Source: Anaerolinea sp.
GTDB taxonomy: Bacteria; Chloroflexota; Anaerolineae; Anaerolineales; Villigracilaceae
Length of the DNA: 64,000 bases
Assembly: GCA_020047815.1 (NCBI GenBank)
Contig: JAIFNG010000109.1
Location: 1 to 64,000 of the forward strand
Direction of reading: 5' to 3'
Shown here: positions 24,297-30,924 of the stretch, one piece after another
Numbering within the stretch: position 1 is the stretch's first letter
How the letters are laid out: each line of letters begins with the position of its first letter
Program-made: the position numbers and the translations under genes
The notes under the pieces: generated by a model
Seen by the model: the letters and a program-made list of their open reading frames with translations, nothing else
Told to the model about the DNA's origin: nothing
Databases searched by the model: none

Positions 24297-25346
24297 ATGA
24301 AAATTGGCTTCCTGATCTACGGTTCGCTTGACACCCTCAGCGGCGGATATATGTATGACCGCAAACTGGTGGAATATTTGCGCATGCAAGGCGATGCAGT
24401 TGAGATCTTTTCCCTGCCCTGGCGAAATTACGCGGCACATCTTTCCGACAACTTCTCTTACCAGCTGCCGGGAGAGCTTGATATCCTGATCCAGGATGAA
24501 CTTAATCATCCTTCATTGATCACCGCAAATCACAAAAAACATCCCTATCCCATTGTTTCGCTCGTGCATCACCTGCGATGTTCCGAATTGCGCCCAAAAT
24601 GGCAGAATAATCTTTATCGTGTGGTTGAGAAAAAATACCTGCACAGTGTGGATGGCTTCATTTTCAATTCACAGACGACCAGGGGAGTGGTGGCAGAATT
24701 GATGGATCACGGAAAACCATCCATTACCGCCTACCCGCCTACAGACAGGTTTGGAGATGCAATATCTGTGGAAGAAATAAAAAAGCGCGCCGCCGGTACC
24801 CCCTTGAAAATAATATTTCTTGGCAACATCATTGCGCGCAAAGGGCTTGATACTCTACTTAACGCCATCCGGTCTTTATCCTTCAACCTGCAACTCGATA
24901 TTGTTGGTTCATTAAACACTGAGCCAAATTATGCAAAAAAAATGCAGGAGTTCGTTACGACCAATGGTTTATCGTCCGTGGTCAATTTTCACGGGGCGCT
25001 CGATCACGAACCGCTCATCGAAAAACTCAAACAGGCTCACATCCTGGTCGTCCCTTCTTCATACGAAGGCTTCGGTATCGTCTATCTCGAAGGAATGTGT
25101 TTTGGACTGCCTGCCATCGGCACAACAGCAGGCGCAGCAGGTGAGATTATCGAACACAAAAAAACCGGCTGCCTGATCAAGCCGGGCGACCACCGAACGA
25201 TTGCAGCTTATATCTCAGAACTCGAAACTGACCGCAGCCTGCTCACCGAGCTTTCGCTCAACGCGCACAGACGTTACGCTCAACAGCCCGCCTGGACTCA
25301 GACCGCAGGTCAGATCCGAGCATTTTTGCAAAACATGATTGGATAA
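24297..25346 (+). CDS. GT4 family glycosyltransferase
   Basis: The 349-residue GT-B enzyme starts MKIGFLIYGSLDTLSGGYMY, with the N-terminal Gly-rich acceptor loop. The C-terminal half has KIIFLGNIIARKGLDTLLNA (start of the donor domain), VVPSSYEGFGIVYLEGMCFG (the EGFGIVYLE donor motif with Glu pair) and GTTAGAAGEIIEHKKTGCLI. It transfers a nucleotide-activated sugar to an unknown acceptor in the cytosol. It follows the PTPS-like gene by 25 bases, so a glycosylated pterin-like product is one possibility, while lipid or protein glycosylation is equally open. The ATG at 24297 is chosen over a longer frame since the fold begins there. Confidence 0.88.
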   Translation: MKIGFLIYGSLDTLSGGYMYDRKLVEYLRMQGDAVEIFSLPWRNYAAHLSDNFSYQLPGELDILIQDELNHPSLITANHKKHPYPIVSLVHHLRCSELRPKWQNNLYRVVEKKYLHSVDGFIFNSQTTRGVVAELMDHGKPSITAYPPTDRFGDAISVEEIKKRAAGTPLKIIFLGNIIARKGLDTLLNAIRSLSFNLQLDIVGSLNTEPNYAKKMQEFVTTNGLSSVVNFHGALDHEPLIEKLKQAHILVVPSSYEGFGIVYLEGMCFGLPAIGTTAGAAGEIIEHKKTGCLIKPGDHRTIAAYISELETDRSLLTELSLNAHRRYAQQPAWTQTAGQIRAFLQNMIG

Positions 25347-25347
25347 A

Positions 25348-26265
25348 ATGAAAAAACTCATCGGGATCCTGCTTATCGCCATCTCTGCCGCCTCGTTTGG
25401 GACACTCGCCATCTTTGGACGATATGTCTACGCAGACGGGATGGACATCTTCACTGCGCTTTTCATCCGCTTCGGCGTCTCTGCCCTTTTCATGACCCTA
25501 ATTCTGATCCTGCGCAGAGAGCGTCTACCGCGTGGGCGGATTCTTGCCACGCTGATCGGCATGGGCGCGCTGGGATACGTCGGGCAATCCTTCCTCTATT
25601 TGTCCGCCATCAAATATGCATCCGCCGGATTGGTTGCCCTGCTTTTGTATCTCTACCCAATGTTTGTGTTCATCCTTTCGGTGCTTGTTCTTCATGAAAA
25701 AGTGACTTCGATCCAGGTCATCGCGCTGGTTCTGGGGCTTATTGGCTGCGCGCTGACCGTTGACCCGGATGGCGGACAACTTATTGGCGCATTGATGACA
25801 ATTGCCGCAGCGCTTGTCTATTCGGTTTACATTATCGTCGGCACCAATGTGATGAAGCATGTCTCCGCCTTTCAATCTTCAACAGTGATTTTTGCATCGG
25901 CTGGCGCAGTCTATGGCATGTTAGCCTTTACCAACGGCATTCATCTCCCTGCCAGTAACACCGGCTGGCTTGCCATGCTGGGTATGATCGTGTTCTCCAC
26001 CATTATTGCCATTACCACCTTTCTCGCAGGGCTGGAGCGCGTCGGCCCCACCAACGCGGCAATGCTTTCCACACTGGAGCCGGTGGTTACGGTTCTGCTT
26101 GCGGCATGGTTGTTCGGCGAGAGACTCATGCCCATCGTCATGGCTGGCGGTGGATTGATCCTGGTTGCAGTCATCCTGTTGACAAGGGCGGAACTGGGAA
26201 AAGAAAACAGTGATCAGCCGGGCAGGGAAATTTTTATTCAGGAGCAAAATGAACTTCATCGGTGA
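25348..26265 (+). CDS. EamA/DMT family transporter
   Basis: The protein of about 305 residues has ten predicted membrane helices in two EamA repeats (LLIAISAASFGTLAIFGRYV, the first; ALMTIAAALVYSVYIIVGTN, the second), ending in a short hydrophilic tail. Members export amino acids, nucleosides or other metabolites; substrate unknown. The ATG at 25348 lies one base after the glycosyltransferase stop, so it is probably translationally coupled. The next EamA gene overlaps its end by 17 bases with its own AGGAG site. Confidence 0.88.
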   Translation: MKKLIGILLIAISAASFGTLAIFGRYVYADGMDIFTALFIRFGVSALFMTLILILRRERLPRGRILATLIGMGALGYVGQSFLYLSAIKYASAGLVALLLYLYPMFVFILSVLVLHEKVTSIQVIALVLGLIGCALTVDPDGGQLIGALMTIAAALVYSVYIIVGTNVMKHVSAFQSSTVIFASAGAVYGMLAFTNGIHLPASNTGWLAMLGMIVFSTIIAITTFLAGLERVGPTNAAMLSTLEPVVTVLLAAWLFGERLMPIVMAGGGLILVAVILLTRAELGKENSDQPGREIFIQEQNELHR

Positions 26266-27145
26266 AATTGCAGGTCTTGCGACATCATTCTTCTTTGCGA
26301 TGACCGCAATAATTTTTACGAAGGCAGGGCGCATGGTCGGTTCACAAGTCACCAACCGCATGAGGCTCCTGTTTGCGTTAAGTTATCTTGTCGTTATAAA
26401 TCTCATACTCTTTCGTGAGCCGCTGCCCTTTTCAGCAGGTTCCACACGCTGGATCTGGCTGAGCCTTTCCGGTGTGATCGGACTTGCGCTGGGCGATGCT
26501 TTCCTGTTTCAGGCGCTTATTTCGCTGGGACCCCGGCTCGGAAGTTTGTTACTCAGCCTCGCCCCGATCTTTGGTTCGATCATTGCCTGGGCATTCTTCG
26601 ATGAGATGCTCACACCTGTGCAGATCACAGGCATTGCCCTTGCATTGGCCGGGATCGGCTGGGTGGTCATGTCTCATCAAGAGCCTGCCAATACACCCCA
26701 GGGACATACCCGCCGCGGCGCGATCTTTGGCGTGCTGGCAGGGCTCGGGCAGGCGCTTGGGCTTGTTCTTTCCAAACAGGGGATGACAGGGGAATTCTCC
26801 CCTTTTCAGGCAAATGCCATCCGCATGCTTGCGGCGGCAATTTTCTTGTGGCTCTGGACCGTGGTTGAAGGACAGGCAGGCGGGACCATTGAAGCCATCC
26901 GCAGGCAACCGAAAGCGTTACGGTTGATCGCGCTTGGTGCCCTGGTCGGACCTGTGCTGGGGGTATCTGCATCCCTGCTGGCGGTGCAACATGCAGAGGT
27001 GGGGGTCGCCGGCACCTTGATGGCGCTTCCGCCGGTGATCCTGTTACCGATCAGTTACTTCTTCTTCAAGGAAAAAATCGGCTGGCAGGCAATTGCAGGC
27101 ACACTGATCGCAATTGCCGGGGTGGCGGTATTATTTCTTGCGTAG
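26249..27145 (+). CDS. EamA/DMT family transporter (second paralogue)
   Basis: The 298-residue protein again has ten membrane helices in two EamA halves (AGLATSFFFAMTAIIFTKAG, and GAIFGVLAGLGQALGLVLSK). The ATG at 26249 is preceded by AGGAG inside the end of the previous gene. It is only distantly similar to its neighbour, so this is an old duplication or two separate acquisitions rather than a recent tandem copy. They may form a heterodimeric exporter, as some paired DMT proteins do, or act singly. A terminator follows at 27218. Confidence 0.88.
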   Translation: MNFIGEIAGLATSFFFAMTAIIFTKAGRMVGSQVTNRMRLLFALSYLVVINLILFREPLPFSAGSTRWIWLSLSGVIGLALGDAFLFQALISLGPRLGSLLLSLAPIFGSIIAWAFFDEMLTPVQITGIALALAGIGWVVMSHQEPANTPQGHTRRGAIFGVLAGLGQALGLVLSKQGMTGEFSPFQANAIRMLAAAIFLWLWTVVEGQAGGTIEAIRRQPKALRLIALGALVGPVLGVSASLLAVQHAEVGVAGTLMALPPVILLPISYFFFKEKIGWQAIAGTLIAIAGVAVLFLA

Positions 27146-27217
27146 CGGCATCCTGCAAATTACATTTTCAATGGGAAGGGATCAAATTCTCCACCAGACA
27201 GTTGTTCTCTTAACTCC

Positions 27218-27250
27218 GGCGGATCAAAACTTCATCCGCCTTTCTTATTC
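27218..27250 (+). terminator. Terminator after the EamA pair
   Basis: GGCGGAT (27218-27224) pairs with ATCCGCC (27234-27240), followed by TTTCTTATTC. The right arm overlaps the last codons of the convergent DUF2721 gene. Confidence 0.7.
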
Positions 27251-27639
27251 TCATCCTCCAACTCTGACAACAACACGTCCAGGGCGCCGACTGAAATTTG
27301 CAGCTCACGCAGAGAGATCACCATGGACACGATCATCAGGATCAACGCAACAGCGAAACTCCACTGTCCGCCGGCAACCCAGCCGGCAAAGAGGGCAAAC
27401 GTGCTCACCACACAAAACAGCAGGCTGAGCAGTCCAAAGATCTGCATGTCGCGGATCAAACGGATCCTGTAACGCAGGTTGGCAATTTGCATGAGCAGGT
27501 TGCCGTCATTTTCGGTTTTGTAACGATCATGCAAATTACGGATGATGGTCGCAAGGGACAGGAAACGATTGGTATAAGCCAGCATCAACAAGGACACGGT
27601 GGGAAAAAGTAAAGCAGGGGTTGTAAGAGAAATTTCCAT
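27232..27639 (-). CDS. DUF2721 family membrane protein
   Basis: The 135-residue protein has three hydrophobic helices (ALLFPTVSLLMLAYTNRFL, then IFGLLSLLFCVVSTFALFAG and FAVALILMIVSMVISL). The central RIRLIRDMQIFG stretch and C-terminal ELQISVGALDVLLSELED match DUF2721 as I recall it. Function unknown. A longer frame reaches 27693, but the ATG at 27639 is supported by TATAAT ending 6 bases upstream; the extra upstream codons encode an uncharacteristic hydrophilic stretch. Confidence 0.75.
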   Translation of the reverse strand: MEISLTTPALLFPTVSLLMLAYTNRFLSLATIIRNLHDRYKTENDGNLLMQIANLRYRIRLIRDMQIFGLLSLLFCVVSTFALFAGWVAGGQWSFAVALILMIVSMVISLRELQISVGALDVLLSELEDENKKGG

Positions 27640-27645
27640 GTTGGG

Positions 27646-27651
27646 ATTATA
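27646..27651 (-). promoter_or_regulatory. -10 box of a probable leaderless promoter (DUF2721 gene)
   Basis: A perfect TATAAT on the minus strand ends 6 bases (CCCAAC) before the ATG at 27639. Confidence 0.6.
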
Positions 27652-27772
27652 TCGCTCTGCGGCCCCGAACATCCGGTGTTCGTCTGGATTCAAAAGATCG
27701 CCCTCTTCATCTCCGCCTTTTAGATCAACATCCTTTTACAACCGGGATCAGTTGAACCAATTCCTGGCACGG

Positions 27773-27778
27773 TATAAT
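27773..27778 (+). promoter_or_regulatory. Possible promoter in the 27640-27956 gap
   Basis: TATAAT with TTGAAC 15 bases upstream (27752-27757) would drive the nuclease-like gene at 27957 with a leader of about 170 bases. The leader contains an inverted repeat (TGCAAAAGC about 27884 / GCTTTTGCA about 27921). No gene is apparent in this 317-base gap. Confidence 0.4.
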
Positions 27779-27956
27779 ACTTTTAGGTATGAATATCGCT
27801 TCATGTTTTATGCAGGCATAGATCAAGCTCACACAGCTCCATCCTTTTTGTCACACGTCTAACGTACCGGTACCCTTCTGAAATGCAAAAGCGGCTTATC
27901 CTGAAAAAAAAACCGCGCAGCTTTTGCACTCCATTACCCGCAGCAAGGAGTTGAAT

Positions 27957-28796
27957 ATGACACAATATAAAGTGATCGCAGGCACATTCCACATCAAAGG
28001 CTTTCAGCCTGATGGTGATTCGATCCGTTTTCAGGCAGTGAACCAGGCGAATTGGGATTTTTTCAATTGGGAGACAGAAGCCGGCAAACTGGCGAAAAAG
28101 AAACAATTGCGCATCGAGGCAATTGACGCGCTGGAGACACATTATGAGGGCTATCATCAGCCGCGCGCATTTGCCTTAGCCGCGCTCGAATCCCTGCTTG
28201 AACTCCTGCAGATCTCCACGGTCACCTACAGCCTAAGTTTGACCCAGGTTGTGGCAGCGAATGACGGCAAGCCTGGCTTCATTGCCTCTGCCGCGATAGA
28301 CCCCTTTGGACGCCCCATCAGTTATGTTTTCCCGAAAGACGCCGGACTGACAGACGGCACAATAATGGATTCAGAGGCGCTGCCGGTTGAGAATTCCATT
28401 AATTTTCAACTTGCCCGCGAAGGACTGGTCTACCCCACTTTTTACACCACCACCGACAGGGTCTTTGCCGAAAAGATCCGCGCGGTTGTGGCACGCGCCA
28501 GGGCAACCAAACGCGGCATCTGGTCAATTGACCGCACATCCGACTTCACTCTTCTCGACATACGCACCCTGCAGGAGGATAATTTGATCATGCCGAAACT
28601 CTTTCGCCGCCTGGTGGGATTCTATGAGAGGTATTCAGAATTTGATAAATTACCCGAGTACATGAAAAAGCAAAGGGACAATCTGACACTTTGGGATGGT
28701 ACGAAGAAAAGGTCTCTCGCCGACCTGATGACTTTTGACGGCAGGCGCATGCAAATGAAAACACCGATTGAAGATATATTGTTTTCGCCAAAATAG
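27957..28796 (+). CDS. Staphylococcal-nuclease-like (thermonuclease fold) protein
   Basis: The protein of about 279 residues carries an SNase-like OB fold in residues 1-215: VIAGTFHIKGFQPDGDSIRF (the GDS segment with metal-site Asp), LRIEAIDALETHY (the R-x-x-x-I-D-A/T-P-E equivalent) and NFQLAREGLVYPTFYTTTD, VVARARATKRGIWS (the usual A-R-x-x-x-x-G-W end). Catalytic Arg35/Glu43/Arg87 equivalents are only partly conserved, so activity is uncertain. There is no signal peptide. AAGGAG (27945-27950) precedes the ATG. It is the first gene of a run leading to the TIGR03943 protein 20 bases later. Confidence 0.7.
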   Translation: MTQYKVIAGTFHIKGFQPDGDSIRFQAVNQANWDFFNWETEAGKLAKKKQLRIEAIDALETHYEGYHQPRAFALAALESLLELLQISTVTYSLSLTQVVAANDGKPGFIASAAIDPFGRPISYVFPKDAGLTDGTIMDSEALPVENSINFQLAREGLVYPTFYTTTDRVFAEKIRAVVARARATKRGIWSIDRTSDFTLLDIRTLQEDNLIMPKLFRRLVGFYERYSEFDKLPEYMKKQRDNLTLWDGTKKRSLADLMTFDGRRMQMKTPIEDILFSPK

Positions 28797-28816
28797 AACA
28801 GGGTGCAGCCAACTTC

Positions 28817-29566
28817 ATGCCCAGACAACTCTACCGTTCATTTCAGGCCTTGCTGCTGCTGGGGATGTGTACCTTCCTCGGCTTCAAAGCCGCCAGTGGA
28901 CAACTGACCTATTATATTAACCAGCGTTTCGTACCGCTGACCCTCTTCGGCATTGTATTTCTGGCGGTGCTGGCACAAACCATGTTCACCGAGGTCAAAC
29001 GCGCACGCCAACATGCAGACCAGGCAGATGCGCACGATCATGACCAGCCGCAGGCATCCGCTTCTGCAAACCTGTGGTTCATGCTTGTGCCTTTATTGAT
29101 CGGGGTGCTAATTCCTGCCCGGCCGCTGGATTCTTCGGCTTTCGCCACCAAAGGATTCAACACCAATGCCCCGCTGGTCAGCGCAGATTCTTCGGAGCAG
29201 CTTTTTGAAACCGACTCGGAGGAGCGCAATGTTTTGGATTGGATCAAGTTATTCAACTACGAGCGAGATATCTCCCAATTTCTGGGGCAGAAGGCATCCG
29301 TGATCGGCTTTGTGTATTTCGACGAAACCCTGAACGAAAAACAATTCCTTGTCAGCCGCTTCGTGGTTTCATGCTGTGCGGCAGATGGCTTCGCAGTCGC
29401 CATGGTCGGCGAATGGGATCAAGCCTCAACCTTGACACAGGATTCATGGGTGCTGATCAAAGGCACGGTGCGATCCATCACTCTCAACGATCAGGTCGTG
29501 CCATTGATCCTGGCTGAGTCGGTGCAGGCAGTTTCCGCCCCTGAACAGCCGTATTTATTCCCATGA
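28817..29566 (+). CDS. TIGR03943 family (YcgQ-like) membrane protein
   Basis: The 249-residue protein has three membrane helices (FQALLLLGMCTFLGFKAASG, RFVPLTLFGIVFLAVLAQTM and LWFMLVPLLIGVLIPA) with a His/Asp-rich loop between helices 2 and 3 (HADQADAHDHDQ), then a soluble C-terminal domain with ASVIGFVYFDETLNEKQFLV, FVVSCCAADG (paired cysteines) and VLIKGTVRSITLNDQVVPLI. This is the TIGR03943/YcgQ pattern; family members normally sit beside a DUF318 permease. Here no such permease is present, and a NicO-type transporter is encoded two genes downstream. The His/Asp-rich loop hints at metal binding. Its stop overlaps the next start (ATGA). Confidence 0.82.
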   Translation: MPRQLYRSFQALLLLGMCTFLGFKAASGQLTYYINQRFVPLTLFGIVFLAVLAQTMFTEVKRARQHADQADAHDHDQPQASASANLWFMLVPLLIGVLIPARPLDSSAFATKGFNTNAPLVSADSSEQLFETDSEERNVLDWIKLFNYERDISQFLGQKASVIGFVYFDETLNEKQFLVSRFVVSCCAADGFAVAMVGEWDQASTLTQDSWVLIKGTVRSITLNDQVVPLILAESVQAVSAPEQPYLFP

Positions 29567-30924
29567 AGATCCGTCTTACATTGGATACTGCCGCCGGCGG
29601 CGTCCTCGTTTTTTTAACAGCTGCCCTCGGGCTGGCAATTTTACTTGGGGCGCAGGCAGGCATCCGGGTCTCCATGATCCTGCCCGGGCAGGATCAGATC
29701 GCTCCCTTTCAAAAGATCAAACTAACTTTTTCCGAGCCAGTCGATCCCAAAATGGCTGAATCCTTTTTATCGATCCAACCGGCCATGGATGGACGAATCG
29801 AATGGCTTGATCCCCGCTCCATGCAATTTTCCCCATCCCGGCCCTTTGAACCCGGCCTAGACTACAGAGTAAGTCTCAGCCCTGGCGTGTTAACTACCGA
29901 CGGCAGGATGTTAAAAAATGAGCAGAGTTGGGAGGTACGCGTCCGCAACCCGTTGATCGTTTACCTGCTGACGGCAGAAAACCAGAGCGGCCTGTGGACA
30001 ATGGATCTGGATCAAAACCCCGCACAGCGTTTAACACCTGATACCATCAAGGTCATTTCATTCGACGCCTCGTCCGATGGCGAGTTTGTCATCTTCACCT
30101 CGGTGAATGAACAGGGCGGCATTGACCTGTGGCGCGTCAGCCGCGCTGGAGGCGATGAAGCCATCCTGTTGGATTGCGGACGTGACCGCTGCACCACACC
30201 AGCCATCTCACCCAACGGCGCGCGGATCGCCTATTCACGCGAAGCCGCGGGATTGGGTCCCGACCTGCCATTTGGTTCTCCACGTATTTGGGTATTGGAT
30301 CTTCAAAGCGGACAAAATAGCGCCGTTTACGAAGACCTGCAAGTTTTGGGCTACGGTCCTTCATGGTCGCCTGACTCGCAAAAACTTGCCTCTTTCGACG
30401 GGCTGGCAGACCAGATCCGCATGCTGGATCTTACTGACAACCAGCAATATATTTTTCCATCGAATACTGGCGGACCCATCACCTGGTCAGGGGACAGCAC
30501 AAAATTAATCTTCACGGATATTCAACAAAAAGAGATCGGTTTGGTCACGCGTGTGCGTCTTGCCGATCTTGCTTTGGATGACACCACCACCCTGCTCGGC
30601 GAAAATGATGATCAGGATTATTCGTATTACTCGCTTGCCTGGTCACCCGTTGAGGATGTGATCGTGCTGGGTTTCCGAATGAGCGATGACCAGCCGGCGC
30701 AGGTGCTTTGGCTGTTCGACCCGGGCATTCTTGATGGCATCATCATTGCCAGCCAGCCTGAGTACACCTATAGTTCTCCGCGCTGGGATCTGTACGGCAA
30801 GGCCCTGGTCTTCCAGCAATTCAAATTGCGCGGCGCATTTAAACCGGAAATTGGGTTGTGGAAATCGGGATTCAGCGAACCGCTGACCCTGGCCGAAGGA
30901 CTTATGCCGCATTGGCTGCCATGA
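29563..30924 (+). CDS. Ig-like domain plus TolB-type beta-propeller protein, membrane-anchored
   Basis: The 453-residue protein has an N-terminal membrane anchor (GGVLVFLTAALGLAILLGAQ), a Big_5-type Ig domain (IKLTFSEPVDPKMAESFLSI, then FEPGLDYRVSLSPGVLTTDG) and about five PD40/TolB-like blades (AISPNGARIAYSREA, PSWSPDSQKLASFDG, ITWSGDSTKLIFTD, LAWSPVEDVIVLGF). It should lie outside the membrane and bind proteins or polymers. It overlaps both neighbours by ATGA junctions (29563-29566 and 30921-30924), strong evidence for one operon with the TIGR03943 and NicO-propeller genes. No catalytic motif seen. Confidence 0.82.
   Translation: MKIRLTLDTAAGGVLVFLTAALGLAILLGAQAGIRVSMILPGQDQIAPFQKIKLTFSEPVDPKMAESFLSIQPAMDGRIEWLDPRSMQFSPSRPFEPGLDYRVSLSPGVLTTDGRMLKNEQSWEVRVRNPLIVYLLTAENQSGLWTMDLDQNPAQRLTPDTIKVISFDASSDGEFVIFTSVNEQGGIDLWRVSRAGGDEAILLDCGRDRCTTPAISPNGARIAYSREAAGLGPDLPFGSPRIWVLDLQSGQNSAVYEDLQVLGYGPSWSPDSQKLASFDGLADQIRMLDLTDNQQYIFPSNTGGPITWSGDSTKLIFTDIQQKEIGLVTRVRLADLALDDTTTLLGENDDQDYSYYSLAWSPVEDVIVLGFRMSDDQPAQVLWLFDPGILDGIIIASQPEYTYSSPRWDLYGKALVFQQFKLRGAFKPEIGLWKSGFSEPLTLAEGLMPHWLP

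Noticed and set aside
27789-27821. A 10-codon frame after TATAAT could be a leader peptide.
   Set aside because: It has no ribosome site of note, no run of a regulatory codon and no attenuator-like pair of stems.
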